Source: Sphingomonas crocodyli
GTDB lineage: Bacteria > Pseudomonadota > Alphaproteobacteria > Sphingomonadales > Sphingomonadaceae
NCBI RefSeq assembly: GCF_004005865.1
Contig: NZ_SACN01000006.1
Location: 1 to 64,000 of the forward strand
Direction of reading: 5' to 3'
DNA: 64,000 nt
Shown piece after piece: positions 8,115-17,610 of the stretch. The notes below the pieces were generated by a model. That model saw only the letters and a list, made by a program, of their open reading frames with translations, made no database searches and was not told the DNA's origin. Each line of letters opens with the position of its first letter. The first letter of the stretch is position 1. The position numbers and the translations under genes were made by a program.

Positions 8115-8828
8115 ATGGACTTCTACCTCCATCGCCCCGGCCCCTATCGTCGCGCGATCAGCCTGCAGATCGACGCGGGGATCGCGCGCGCCGCGATGGA
8201 GGACGATCTGCACAGCTTCGCGATCACGATCCGGCATGACGGCGCGACCGTGGATAGCGTCGAGACCGACAATATCCGCACGCCGTTCAACACCTGCCCG
8301 ACCGCCGCGATCGCGACCGCGCGGCTGGCGGGCACGCCGCTCGCCTCCCCCGCCGCGTTCGACGACCCCGATGATCGGTTTCGAAGCTGCACCCACACGC
8401 TCGACATCGTGAACCTTGCGGCGGCGCACGCGATGGAGCCTGGGCTGCGGCGGCTCTACCGGATCGAGGTGGAGGAGATTGACGGCCTGCTCCACGCCAC
8501 GATCGAGCGCGACGGCGTGGAGTTATTCGGCTGGCGGGTGCAGGGCGACACGATCGTCGACGGGCCTTGGACCGGGCAGAGCGTCCAGCGGCTCGCCAAG
8601 GCACTGGCCGACGCGGATGCGGATATGCGCGAGGCCGCGATGCTGCTGCGCCGCGCCTGCCATATCGGCCAGGCGCGCAACTTCGACACCGACAAAGTCG
8701 AACGCGCGGGGACGAGCGGCAGCATCGCAAGCTGCCACACGCTCCAGTTCGACGTGCGGCCGCATTCGCGGCGCAACGTCGGGACGTATGTGGATTTCTT
8801 CGGCGAGGGGCGCTGGCCGCTCTCTTAA
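8115..8828 (+). CDS. DUF2889 domain-containing protein
   Basis: 237 aa, no signal peptide or membrane segment. Features resembling DUF2889 are the early HRPGPYRRAISLQ segment, the CTHTLDIVNLA motif near residue 95 and the C-terminal HTLQFDVRPHSRRNVGTYVDFFGEGRWPL. Molecular function is unknown to me. Neighbours (two SnoaL proteins, GMC oxidoreductase, molybdenum oxidoreductase) suggest a catabolic setting. The ATG at 8115 is chosen because the DUF-like sequence starts there; the frame is open further upstream. Confidence 0.72.
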   Translation: MDFYLHRPGPYRRAISLQIDAGIARAAMEDDLHSFAITIRHDGATVDSVETDNIRTPFNTCPTAAIATARLAGTPLASPAAFDDPDDRFRSCTHTLDIVNLAAAHAMEPGLRRLYRIEVEEIDGLLHATIERDGVELFGWRVQGDTIVDGPWTGQSVQRLAKALADADADMREAAMLLRRACHIGQARNFDTDKVERAGTSGSIASCHTLQFDVRPHSRRNVGTYVDFFGEGRWPLS

Positions 8829-8829
8829 A

Positions 8830-8948
8830 CTCCTCCCCGATACGGGGAGGTGGCGCCGAAGGCGACGGAGGGGGCAGGCCACAAGCGCATCGCCCGGCCT
8901 CTCGCCCCCTCCACCGCTACGCGGTTCCCCTCCCCGTGCCGGGGAGGA
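8830..8948. repeat. Intergenic repeat, family B, copy 1
   Basis: Each end is a small hairpin (CCTCCCCGATACGGGGAGG at the left, CCTCCCCGTGCCGGGGAGG at the right). Between them lies a core, GGCGCCGAAGGCGACGGAGG, that is also in family C in reverse orientation. Located exactly between two convergent genes, so a bidirectional terminator role is plausible. The second copy is at 33356-33478. Confidence 0.8.
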
Positions 8949-8953
8949 TTTAG

Positions 8954-11821
8954 TTAGTCGCTCCCGCCGCGCCCCGGCCCGCCCTGACCCGGCCCCTGCG
9001 GGAAGGTCGGGAAGAACAATTTCCGGATGCTGATCTTCACCACGCGGCCCAGCGGGTCGAGATATTCGGGCTGGTAGCTGAGCGGGGTCGCGCCGGTCGC
9101 ATCTCTCACCCGAATGCGCTGGTTGAAGACGTTGTCGACACCCAGCGACACGCGCAACCCACGCGTCCACGGATGCTTCACCGCCATGCCCGGAATGCCG
9201 CCGACATCAGCGAACAGGCGCAGGCTGGCGGTCGCGAGATCGCCGAAGCGCAGATCGCCGGTCGATCCGACCGCATTGACGCTGCCGCCCGTCACCTTGG
9301 TGGCGCTCTGATATTTGGCGCCCAGCCGGAAGCCGAGGCCGTCGCGCGTGACGTTCAGCTGCGCGTCGATCAGGTGGCGGGGCTGCCCGCCATTGTTGCC
9401 GGTCGCCGCGCCATCGAGCAGGTCGAGCTTCGGAATGCCCTGCCGGATCAGGATTTCGTCCTGAAAATACCAGGTGTGATAGACCGACAGGCGGATGCGC
9501 CCGCCCCCGCCAAAGCCGCCGGGTGCGCGCGGGCCGCCGAAGCCGCCCGGAGGACCACCGGGGCCGCCCGGCCCGCCGGCAGGTCCACGATCGCCACCAC
9601 CGCGCTCGCCCTGCCCGCTGTCGCCGGCATTGCGCGATTCCTGCTGCTGCGGCGTCGGCGCCTGTTCGCGCTGCGCCTCGCGTGCCGCGCGCATCGCATC
9701 GAACCGGGCGCGATTTTCCGCCTGCTGGCGCTCGCCCGCCGCGGTCTTGAACCCCTTCGAGAAGTTTATGCCCCAGCGCAGCTGCTGGCTGTCCTCGCGC
9801 TCGTACTGGATCGGGCGCGCGTCGATCGCGGCCAGATTCCCGTCGACATCGCGGGTGAAGCGGCCGGGGAACGCGGCCTCGACCCCGCCGATCGCGAGCG
9901 GGAAGCTCGCCACCGAATTGCGGGTGCGCGTGCGGACATAGTTGGCCTGCAGCGTCAGATCCTCGGTGAAGGGCTTCAGCGTCACGCCCAGTTTCCAGAC
10001 GTGGCGGTTGTCGTTGGTCAGGAACGGATTGCCGCCCGATGTGCGGATCACGTCAACGCTGCGCCCGGTGACGAAGTCATAGACGCGGACCTCCGGCGTC
10101 GCGATCACGGGGTTCGACAGTTGCTGCACGGTCGGCGCGCCTTCGTCGCTGGTGAAGGAGGCGACGAGCGACACGCCCTTCACCGGGCGCCAGTTGGTGC
10201 CGACGCCATAGGTCTTGAGCGCGCCGAAGTTCGAAACCTGATCGATCCCGGCATTCAGGTTGACCGAGAGTTCGCCCAGGAACGGCAGCACGTCGTTGCG
10301 CGCGCTGGCGATCGGCACGTCAACGCTCGCCTGCCCGCTGCCGATCTTGCGCGACGAATTGCTGCGCGTGACGACGCCGAGCCGGGTCGATGTGGAATCG
10401 AGTTCGTTGAACTCGCCGCTGACCGTGAAACTGCCGCTGATCGCGCCCGCCTTGATGCTGGCGATCGTGCCGCTGGTGACGAAGGCGGCCTTGCCGATAT
10501 CGTTCTTGGCGCGCGCGCGATCGTCCGGCCGGGTGGGCAGCAGCGCATCCGAATAGGCACCGAACGGGTTCACCGTGCCCAGGTTGATTGCCGATTGCAG
10601 CCCGGTCAGATCATAGCCACGATCGGTGCGCGTGCGCGTATCGGCATGATCGAAGCTGCCGGTGAAGTTCCAGCGCCACGTGCCGCTGAACGATCCGTTG
10701 AGGTTGGCGCCCACCACAGTGTCGGTGCTGCGCACCCGCTGTTGCAGCGCATCGTCGCCCAGGAAGCGATAGAGCTGGACCGGGCGGGTAAAGGGCGAGA
10801 AGGCGCTGCCCGCCGGCACGTTGAGGCTGGCAGTCGCAAGCCCCTGATCCGATGTGCTGCCGTTGGCGGTGAAGGTGCCGGTGAAGGTGCCCGACACGCC
10901 ATCCCACAAAGGCCGGGCGAGGACGACATTGGCGACGAGCTGGTCGGTCGAGGATTGCAACGTGCGGAAACCCGCCGTGTCGGTGACGTTCGCGCGGTTC
11001 GCACCGGGCACGAAGGCCGCGACCGTGGGCCGGCCGTTCCCCGCCACTACCGGCACGCCGGCGACCGTGACCGGCGTTCCCGCCAGCGCCGAGAGCGTCG
11101 GATCGATCTCGCTCGACGCAGCGCCGCGCGGCGCGGTGATGTTGCCGACGGGATCATAGGGCTGTGTCAGCGCGCGCGAGGTGACGTCGCGGTCGGACTC
11201 GAGCAGCGGCTCGGCCCGCTGGTAACGCAGGCCCAGGTTCAGGCGATTGTCGCCCTGGATGCGGAGCATATAGGCATTGGCCTGCCCGGTCTCGCGCCCG
11301 CCTTCGGTGGTGGTCGATCCCTCCAGCTCGGTCGTGGTGGCGCGGAAGCGCGGGCGAAGGACGATGTTCACGACCTTCTGGTCGGGCCGATAGCCATATT
11401 TGAGCGCGACTTCTTCGGGCATGATATCGACGCGGCGGATCGCCTCGGTCGGGATATCGCGGATTTCGGCCATGCCCGAGATGCGCTTGCCGTTGAGCAG
11501 GACGACCGGCGCACCGCCGTCACGCCCCTGCCCGGTCGATGTCTGCGCGGACAATTCGCTCAGCAGTTCGGAAACGGTGCTGACGCCGTAGGAGCGGATG
11601 TCGGCGGGCGACAACATCGTTTCCGGCTGGATATCGCCCAACGTCGCGCCGGGCAGCTTCTGCCCGCGCACGACGATCGCCTGCGCATCCTCGAAATCGG
11701 CGGCGTCGCTCGCGGCGGCAGCCGCGCCCGCATTGACCGGGGGCAGCCCCTGCGCCAGCGCAGCGGCGCCAACGCCACCCGTCAGAAAGCTCGCCAGCAT
11801 GAGGCGCGCGACATCCCGCAT
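8954..11821 (-). CDS. TonB-dependent receptor with Gly/Pro/Arg-rich insert
   Basis: 955 aa from the ATG at 11821, chosen over 11842 because AGGGGA lies just before it. Signal peptide to about residue 25 (LASFLTGGVGAAALAQ), then a plug domain: IVVRGQKLPGATLGDIQPE, LLNGKRISGMAEIRDIPTEAIRRVDI, and a beta-barrel. Two oddities: a low-complexity Q/R then G/P/R-rich stretch at about residues 715-775, inside the barrel, and a glycine-rich tail after the final aromatic beta-strand (KLFFPTFPQGPGQGG). Outer-membrane uptake of a siderophore, sugar or other ligand; the ligand is unknown. Family B repeat follows. Confidence 0.88.
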   Translation of the reverse strand: MRDVARLMLASFLTGGVGAAALAQGLPPVNAGAAAAASDAADFEDAQAIVVRGQKLPGATLGDIQPETMLSPADIRSYGVSTVSELLSELSAQTSTGQGRDGGAPVVLLNGKRISGMAEIRDIPTEAIRRVDIMPEEVALKYGYRPDQKVVNIVLRPRFRATTTELEGSTTTEGGRETGQANAYMLRIQGDNRLNLGLRYQRAEPLLESDRDVTSRALTQPYDPVGNITAPRGAASSEIDPTLSALAGTPVTVAGVPVVAGNGRPTVAAFVPGANRANVTDTAGFRTLQSSTDQLVANVVLARPLWDGVSGTFTGTFTANGSTSDQGLATASLNVPAGSAFSPFTRPVQLYRFLGDDALQQRVRSTDTVVGANLNGSFSGTWRWNFTGSFDHADTRTRTDRGYDLTGLQSAINLGTVNPFGAYSDALLPTRPDDRARAKNDIGKAAFVTSGTIASIKAGAISGSFTVSGEFNELDSTSTRLGVVTRSNSSRKIGSGQASVDVPIASARNDVLPFLGELSVNLNAGIDQVSNFGALKTYGVGTNWRPVKGVSLVASFTSDEGAPTVQQLSNPVIATPEVRVYDFVTGRSVDVIRTSGGNPFLTNDNRHVWKLGVTLKPFTEDLTLQANYVRTRTRNSVASFPLAIGGVEAAFPGRFTRDVDGNLAAIDARPIQYEREDSQQLRWGINFSKGFKTAAGERQQAENRARFDAMRAAREAQREQAPTPQQQESRNAGDSGQGERGGGDRGPAGGPGGPGGPPGGFGGPRAPGGFGGGGRIRLSVYHTWYFQDEILIRQGIPKLDLLDGAATGNNGGQPRHLIDAQLNVTRDGLGFRLGAKYQSATKVTGGSVNAVGSTGDLRFGDLATASLRLFADVGGIPGMAVKHPWTRGLRVSLGVDNVFNQRIRVRDATGATPLSYQPEYLDPLGRVVKISIRKLFFPTFPQGPGQGGPGRGGSD

Positions 11822-12021
11822 GAAATCCCCTTTAGTCCCCAATGGCGGCTGCTTCCGCCCTTGCTACGCCTGCCGCTCTACAGCGCGAATCCGTCGCAAT
11901 ATTTCATTGCGGAAACATGTTGCCGATTTCTGGGGGCTGAACGGCGACAGCGCCGGATGTTTCCTTGGACAAGCCGTGCCTTTGCGGCATCACCGCATCC
12001 AAAGAACAGATGAGGGTGAGG

Positions 12022-13608
12022 ATGAGCGGATACGATTATATCATCGTCGGCGCGGGATCGGCGGGGTGCGTGCTGGCGAACCGGCTGTCGGCCGATCCGG
12101 CGGTGAAGGTGCTGCTGCTGGAAGCAGGTCCGGCCGATCGCGATCCGTTGATCCACATGCCGGCCGGCATCCAGCGGCTGATGCGCAGCGGCAAGGTCGA
12201 CTGGCGATATCACACCGCCCCGCAGGCGCATCTCGACGGGCGCTCGCTTTATTATCCGCGCGGCAAGGTGCTGGGCGGGTGCAGCGCGATCAACGGAATG
12301 GTCGCGGTGCGCGGGGCGGCGAGCGATTATGATCACTGGCGGCAACTCGGCCTCGAAGGCTGGGCCTATGACGATGTCCGCCCCTATTTCGAGAAGCTCG
12401 AAACATCGGCCACCGGCGGCGAGGCGCGCGGATCGGGGGGCGAGTTCCGGGTCGCGCCGATCGCCCCGCGCGGGCCGATGACGCCCGCGTGGATGGAGGC
12501 GGCGCAGCAGCTGGGCCATCCCTATAATGCCAACTTTTCCGGCCCTACGCTGGAGGGGGTCGGCCTCTACGATCGGTCGATCCACAAGGGCGTGCGGCAG
12601 AGCGCGGCGGTCGCCTTCCTCGATCCGATCCGGCACCGCAAGAACCTGACGATCGAGACGGGCGCGCAGATCACTGCGATCACGATCGAAAAATCGCGGG
12701 CGACCGGCATCGCTTATGTCCAGAACGGGCAGACCAAGACCGCCCATGCGGCCAAGGAGGTCGTGGTCTCCGCCGGCGCGGTCAATTCGCCGCAGGTGCT
12801 GATGCTGTCGGGGATCGGCGAGGCGGATCACCTGTCCGAACATGGCATCCTGGTGCGCCACGAACTCAAGGGCGTCGGGCGCAACTTCATCGATCATATG
12901 AGCGCGTTCGTCAGCTACACTTCGCCCGAGCCGGTGAGCCACCTGATCTATATGAAGCCGCATCGCATGGCGCTCGCCGGCCTCCAATATCTCCTGTTCA
13001 AGAGCGGCGTGGCGGCGGAGGCGGCGCCGATGGTCGCGGGCTTCCTGAAGACCGACCCCAGCCTGCCCGAACCCGATGTGCAATTCCATTTCGTGTCGAT
13101 GATCTACGCCAATCATGGCCGTTCGGTGCCGACCACGCATGGATCGATGGCGATCGTGAACGTCTGCCGCCCGGAAAGCCGGGGCACGGTGCGCCTCGCC
13201 TCGGCCAATCCGCTCGACGCGCCGGTGCTCGATCCGAACTTCTTCGCCGAAGCCTATGACCGGCGCACGATCGTCGCGGGGATCAGGCTGGCGCGCGAGA
13301 TCGTGCAGCAGCCCGCCTTCGATCGCTTCCGTGGCGAGGAGGTGATGCCGGGGCCGGAGGCCGAGACCGACGCCGAGATCGAAGCGCAGGTCCGCAAGAC
13401 TGCCGAGACCGTCTATCACGGCGTCGGCACCTGCCGGATGGGCAAGGACGCGCTATCGGTGGTCGACGCGCGGCTGCGGGTCCACGGGATCGACGGGCTG
13501 CGCGTGGTCGACGCCTCGGTGATGCCCGATATCGTGCGGGGGAATACCGCCGTGCCGGTGATGATGATCGCGGAGAAAGCCGCCGCGATGATGCTGGAGG
13601 ATGCTTAG
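12022..13608 (+). CDS. GMC family FAD-dependent oxidoreductase (choline dehydrogenase-like)
   Basis: 528 aa. The FAD-binding YDYIIVGAGSAGCVLANRLS is at the N-terminus; the second GMC signature VVSAGAVNSPQVLMLSGIG is mid-protein; catalytic-site histidines occur in VYHGVGTCRMG and the C-terminal GNTAVPVMMIAEKAA fits the family. Oxidises an alcohol to an aldehyde or acid. The start at 12022 has GGGTGAGG directly before it; ATG 12010 is an alternative. The PaoABC-type aldehyde oxidase faces it, so an alcohol-to-acid relay is conceivable (inference). Confidence 0.92.
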   Translation: MSGYDYIIVGAGSAGCVLANRLSADPAVKVLLLEAGPADRDPLIHMPAGIQRLMRSGKVDWRYHTAPQAHLDGRSLYYPRGKVLGGCSAINGMVAVRGAASDYDHWRQLGLEGWAYDDVRPYFEKLETSATGGEARGSGGEFRVAPIAPRGPMTPAWMEAAQQLGHPYNANFSGPTLEGVGLYDRSIHKGVRQSAAVAFLDPIRHRKNLTIETGAQITAITIEKSRATGIAYVQNGQTKTAHAAKEVVVSAGAVNSPQVLMLSGIGEADHLSEHGILVRHELKGVGRNFIDHMSAFVSYTSPEPVSHLIYMKPHRMALAGLQYLLFKSGVAAEAAPMVAGFLKTDPSLPEPDVQFHFVSMIYANHGRSVPTTHGSMAIVNVCRPESRGTVRLASANPLDAPVLDPNFFAEAYDRRTIVAGIRLAREIVQQPAFDRFRGEEVMPGPEAETDAEIEAQVRKTAETVYHGVGTCRMGKDALSVVDARLRVHGIDGLRVVDASVMPDIVRGNTAVPVMMIAEKAAAMMLEDA

Positions 13609-13614
13609 TCACCG

Positions 13615-13707
13615 CGTCGCCCCAGCGGAGGCTGGGGCCTATTGCTCTCCCCACAAGCGGTGCGTTCGGGAGGAGAGAGATAGGCTCCAGCCTTCGCTGG
13701 AGCGACG
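13615..13707. repeat. Palindromic intergenic repeat, family A, copy 3
   Basis: Arms 13615-13642 and 13680-13707 with a core nearly identical to copy 1 at 1-93 and the same ~37-nt centre. It exactly fills the gap between the convergent GMC and molybdenum-hydroxylase genes, so it may end both transcripts. Confidence 0.82.
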
Positions 13708-13709
13708 AG

Positions 13710-15920
13710 TTATGTGCGTTCCAGCCCCTCCAGAATCTTGTCCAGCGTCAGCGGATAGTCCCTCAGCCGCACGCCCGTCGCATTGTAGATCGCGTTGGCC
13801 ACGGCCGCGCCCGCGCCGCAGATGCCGAGTTCGCCGACGCCCTTGGCCTTGAGCGGGGTCGCCTTGTCGTCGAGTTCGTCGACGAAGACGACGTCCTGGT
13901 GCGGAACGTCGGCATGCACGGGCACATGATATTCGGCCATGTCATGATTGACGAAATAGCCGAAGCGCGTGTCGACGATCAGTTCCTCCATCAGCGCCGC
14001 GCCGACGCCCATCGTCATCGCGCCGATCACCTGGCTGCGCGCCGATTTGGGGTTGAGGATGCGCCCCGCCGCAAAGGCGCCGCCCATCCGGCGGATACGC
14101 ACCTCACAGGTTTCGACGTCGACCCCAACCTCGACGAAATGCGCGCCGAAGGTCGCCTGGACATATTTCTTCGCCAGATCGCCAAACTCGATCTGATCGA
14201 CCACCGTCACGCCGTCCGGCCCCGCCGCATCGCCCAGCTTCACGCGGCGATTGCCCGCGACGACATGCCCGTCGACGAAATCGGCATCATCGGCGTTGAA
14301 CCCGGCTTTTTGCGCGATCGCCGCGCGCGCCGCGACGCAGGCGGCATAGACGCCGGCAGTCGAGCTGGCCGCGCCCCACTGCCCGCCCGAACCCGATGAG
14401 GCAGGGAAATTGCTGTCGCCCAGATTGACGGTGACGTGATCGAGCGGGACGCCCAGCATTTCCGCCGCCGTCTGGCCGAGGATCGTGTAGCTGCCGGTGC
14501 CGATATCGGTCATGTCGGTTTCGACCGTGACGCGGCCCTTGCCGTCGACGATCACCCGCGCGGCCGATTTGGTCGCCGGCGCGCCGCGAAAGGCCGCCGC
14601 CATCCCCATGCCGACCAGCCAGCGCCCGTCGCGCACCTGCCCCGGTTTCGGATTGCGCTTGTTCCAGCCGAAACGCTCCGCACCCGTCGTCAGACACTCG
14701 ACGAATTTGCGGCTGGAGAAGGGGACGTTCGGTCCCTTTTCCGGATCATATTGGACGTCGTTGCGGATGCGCAGCTCGACCGGATCGACCCCGACCTTCT
14801 CGGCCAGTTCGTCCATCGCGATTTCGAGCGCGAGCAGGCCGACCGCCTCGCCCGGCGCGCGCATCGCATTGCCTTCGGGCAGGTCAAGCGTGGCCAGATA
14901 ATGCGCGGTCATCCGGTTCGCGCCGCCATAAAGCTGGCGCGTCTGGATCGCGGCGATCTCCGCACCGCCGCCGGGTAGATCGCCCGACCAGCTTTCATGC
15001 CCGATCGCGTCGATCACGCCATTCTTGTCGGCGCCGATGCGGATGCGCTGGATCGTCGCGGGGCGATGTGTGGTGTTGTTGTAGATCTGGGGCCGGGCCA
15101 GCGCGACCTTCACCGCGCGGCCGGTCGCCTTCGCGCCGAGCGCCGCGAGCAGCGCATCGGCGCGGATCCACAATTTCGATCCGAAGCCGCCACCGACATA
15201 AGGCGAGACGAGCCGCACCTTGGACTTGTCGATGCCCAGCGTGATCGCGGTGTCGCGCACGCTCCACGCGATCATCTGGTTCGAGGTCCACAAGGTCAGC
15301 TGATCGCCGTCCCAGCGCGCGGTCGTCGCGTGCGGCTCCATCATCGCATGCGCCTGATCGGGGGTGGAATAGATCTGGTCGATCTGGACCGCGGCCTTTT
15401 TGAACCCCGCCTCGAAATCGCCCGCCTTCGACGCCGCCTTGGCAAAGCCGTCGGGTGCGGGCGGGGCGCCGGCTTTCTCCTTCTTCAGATCGAAGCGGCC
15501 CTTGGCGCTCGCATAATCGACGCGGACAAGCCTGGCGGCGTCGCGCGCCTGTTCGAAGGTTTCAGCGACGACCAGCGCCACCGCCTGGTCAAAATGCTCG
15601 ACTTCGGGGCCGGCAAGCAGCTTCGCGGTGTGCGAATCCGCTTTCTTGAGCGGGCCGGCATTGGCGGCGGTGACGACCGCGAGGACGCCGGGCGCGGCCT
15701 CGGCATCCTTGCTGTCGATATGGACGATCCGGCCGGTCGCGATCGACGATCCGACCATCACGCCATAGGCAGCGTCGGGCGCGACATCGTGGCGTTCATA
15801 GGCGTAGGGCGCGAGGCCGCTGACCTTGAGCGGACCATCGAGCCGGTCCTGCGGGCGGCCGATCACCTTCTGGCGATCGATCGGATTGGCGCCGGCGGGT
15901 GTGTCGAACTTCAAGGGCAT
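13710..15920 (-). CDS. paoC: Molybdopterin-binding catalytic subunit of a PaoABC-type aldehyde oxidoreductase
   Basis: 736 aa, close to E. coli PaoC (YagR). Xanthine-oxidase-family large subunit: early DGPLKVSGLAPYAYE, mid VSPYVGGGFGSKLWIRAD cofactor loop, and the C-terminal AKGVGELGICGAGAAVANA, whose Glu is the expected catalytic base. Binds the Mo cofactor and oxidises aldehydes to acids with water. Third gene of the Fe-S/FAD/Mo operon, one nt after the FAD subunit stop, with GGAGG before its ATG. No signal of its own; it would travel with the Tat-targeted Fe-S subunit. Confidence 0.88.
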   Translation of the reverse strand: MPLKFDTPAGANPIDRQKVIGRPQDRLDGPLKVSGLAPYAYERHDVAPDAAYGVMVGSSIATGRIVHIDSKDAEAAPGVLAVVTAANAGPLKKADSHTAKLLAGPEVEHFDQAVALVVAETFEQARDAARLVRVDYASAKGRFDLKKEKAGAPPAPDGFAKAASKAGDFEAGFKKAAVQIDQIYSTPDQAHAMMEPHATTARWDGDQLTLWTSNQMIAWSVRDTAITLGIDKSKVRLVSPYVGGGFGSKLWIRADALLAALGAKATGRAVKVALARPQIYNNTTHRPATIQRIRIGADKNGVIDAIGHESWSGDLPGGGAEIAAIQTRQLYGGANRMTAHYLATLDLPEGNAMRAPGEAVGLLALEIAMDELAEKVGVDPVELRIRNDVQYDPEKGPNVPFSSRKFVECLTTGAERFGWNKRNPKPGQVRDGRWLVGMGMAAAFRGAPATKSAARVIVDGKGRVTVETDMTDIGTGSYTILGQTAAEMLGVPLDHVTVNLGDSNFPASSGSGGQWGAASSTAGVYAACVAARAAIAQKAGFNADDADFVDGHVVAGNRRVKLGDAAGPDGVTVVDQIEFGDLAKKYVQATFGAHFVEVGVDVETCEVRIRRMGGAFAAGRILNPKSARSQVIGAMTMGVGAALMEELIVDTRFGYFVNHDMAEYHVPVHADVPHQDVVFVDELDDKATPLKAKGVGELGICGAGAAVANAIYNATGVRLRDYPLTLDKILEGLERT

Positions 15921-15921
15921 G

Positions 15922-16857
15922 TCACGCCTCCGCCAGAACCGCGCCGAGGGTACGGCGCAGGAGTGGGATCTTGAATGCGTTTTGCGGGGTGGTCTTGGCG
16001 CCGAGCGTCACCGATGCGGTGATCGCGTCGGGGCCGGACAATTTCTCCGCCGCCTCGACCCGCCAAGGCTTATGCGCGAGGCCGCCGAAGGCGAAACGCT
16101 GTCCCTTCGGCCCGACCACCCCCGCGACCGAGATCAGGGCGAAGGCATAAGACGCGCGATCGCGCACCTTGCGATAGACGTGCCGCCCCTCGATCGGCGG
16201 CGGCAGGGTAACGGCGGTGATGAGTTCGCCGGGCTTTAAAGCGGTTTCGACATGCGGGGTATCGCCGGGAAGCCGGTGGAAATCGGCGATCGGGATCGCG
16301 CGGGTCGCGCCGTCGGCGCTCACCGTCTCAACGCTGGCATCGAGCAGCCGCATCGCCACCGCCATGTCGGACGGGTGAGTCGCGATGCACGCCTCGCTGG
16401 TGCCCATGATCGCCAGACCCCGGTTCACGCCACCCAAGGCCGCGCAGCCGCTGCCGGGCTTGCGCTTGTTGCACGGCTTGGTCGTGTCGTAAAAATAGGG
16501 GCAGCGGGTGCGCTGGAGCAGGTTGCCCGCGGTCGTCGCCTTGTTGCGCAACTGGCCCGAGGCGCCGGCGAGCAGGGCGCGGCTCAGCACCGCATAATCG
16601 CGGCGCACGATCTTGTTCGCCGCCAGATCGGTGTTGCGGACGAGCGCGCCGATGCGCAGGCCGCCGTCCTTCGTCGGATCGACCCGATCGAGATCGAGCC
16701 GGTTGACGTCGATCAGGTGCTGGGGCGTTTCGATCTGCAGCTTCATGAGATCGAGCAGGTTGGTGCCGCCCGCGATGAAGCGCGCGCCGGGCTTTGCCGC
16801 CGCCATTGCCGCCGCCTCGGCCGGGGTCGCGGCGCGTTCGTAGGTGAAGGGCTTCAT
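15922..16857 (-). CDS. paoB: FAD-binding subunit of a PaoABC-type aldehyde oxidoreductase
   Basis: 311 aa. The FAD-binding [15 protein letters not shown] near residue 25-40 is typical of the xanthine dehydrogenase medium subunit. A Cys-rich insertion ([15 protein letters not shown], then SGCAAL and [11 protein letters not shown]) matches the extra [4Fe-4S] loop that sets PaoB/YagS apart from other FAD subunits. The start overlaps the Fe-S subunit stop (ATGA, 16854-16857) and its stop lies one nt before paoC, giving a tight operon. Transfers electrons from the Mo site through Fe-S to FAD. Confidence 0.88.
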   Translation of the reverse strand: MKPFTYERAATPAEAAAMAAAKPGARFIAGGTNLLDLMKLQIETPQHLIDVNRLDLDRVDPTKDGGLRIGALVRNTDLAANKIVRRDYAVLSRALLAGASGQLRNKATTAGNLLQRTRCPYFYDTTKPCNKRKPGSGCAALGGVNRGLAIMGTSEACIATHPSDMAVAMRLLDASVETVSADGATRAIPIADFHRLPGDTPHVETALKPGELITAVTLPPPIEGRHVYRKVRDRASYAFALISVAGVVGPKGQRFAFGGLAHKPWRVEAAEKLSGPDAITASVTLGAKTTPQNAFKIPLLRRTLGAVLAEA

Positions 16858-17495
16858 GCCTTTTCTCCCGCGACGTCCGCAATCGCTTCGAAAATGTTCG
16901 AATAGGCGCCGCAGCGGCAGATGTTTCCGCTCATCCGCTCGACGATTTCGTCGCGCGAGAAGCTGACTTTGTTCAGGTCGGTGGAGACGTGGCTGGGGAT
17001 GCCCGCCTTCAACTCGTCGAGCACCGCGACCGCCGAACAGATCTGGCCCGGCGTGCAATAGCCGCACTGATAGCCGTCATGCGTGACGAACGCCTTCTGC
17101 ATCGGGTGGAGATCGCCGGGCGTGCCCAGCCCCTCGATCGTCTGCACCGCATCGCCATCGTGCATCACCGCGAGCGTGAGGCAGCTGTTGATCCGCCGCC
17201 CCTCGACGATCACCGTGCACGCGCCGCACTGCCCATGATCGCAGCCCTTCTTGGTGCCGGTCAGGTGCAGATGCTCGCGCAGGGCATCGAGCAATGTGGT
17301 GCGCGGATCGACGTCGAGCCGCTCGGTCTTGCCGTTCACCTTCAGCGTCGTCTGCATCAGCGCGACCTCCGTGGATTTGGTCTTGGCGGGCGCGGGCGCC
17401 GCAAACAGGGGTGCGCCCGCGCTGGTCGCGGCGCCGGCGACGCCGCTCGCAAGCACGCCCCGTCGGGTCATGGCCAAGGGCCGATCGTCATTCAT
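16854..17495 (-). CDS. paoA: Tat-exported [2Fe-2S] subunit of a PaoABC-type aldehyde oxidoreductase
   Basis: 213 aa. A twin-arginine signal ([20 protein letters not shown]) opens the protein. Then come the plant-type ferredoxin cysteines ([16 protein letters not shown]...C) and the C-terminal four-Cys domain ([18 protein letters not shown]). Equivalent to E. coli PaoA/YagT, which carries the signal for the whole periplasmic heterotrimer. First gene of the three-gene operon. The ATG at 17495 is chosen because the Tat signal begins there; an extension to 17537 adds nothing recognisable. Confidence 0.9.
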   Translation of the reverse strand: MNDDRPLAMTRRGVLASGVAGAATSAGAPLFAAPAPAKTKSTEVALMQTTLKVNGKTERLDVDPRTTLLDALREHLHLTGTKKGCDHGQCGACTVIVEGRRINSCLTLAVMHDGDAVQTIEGLGTPGDLHPMQKAFVTHDGYQCGYCTPGQICSAVAVLDELKAGIPSHVSTDLNKVSFSRDEIVERMSGNICRCGAYSNIFEAIADVAGEKA

Positions 17496-17610
17496 TTGAG
17501 TAGTCCTCTCTGCCCAGAGGATTTGCAGGCGTGCCAAGCACGACGCGCCAAACGCCGGAATGATCCACCGAAAGCCTAGAAAAAATCAAGGTCGTTGCCA
17601 TATCGATACG

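Noticed and set aside
9173..12013. A 946-codon plus-strand frame opposite the first TonB receptor
   Set aside because: Shadow of the receptor's codon bias; no recognisable domain or proper start context.
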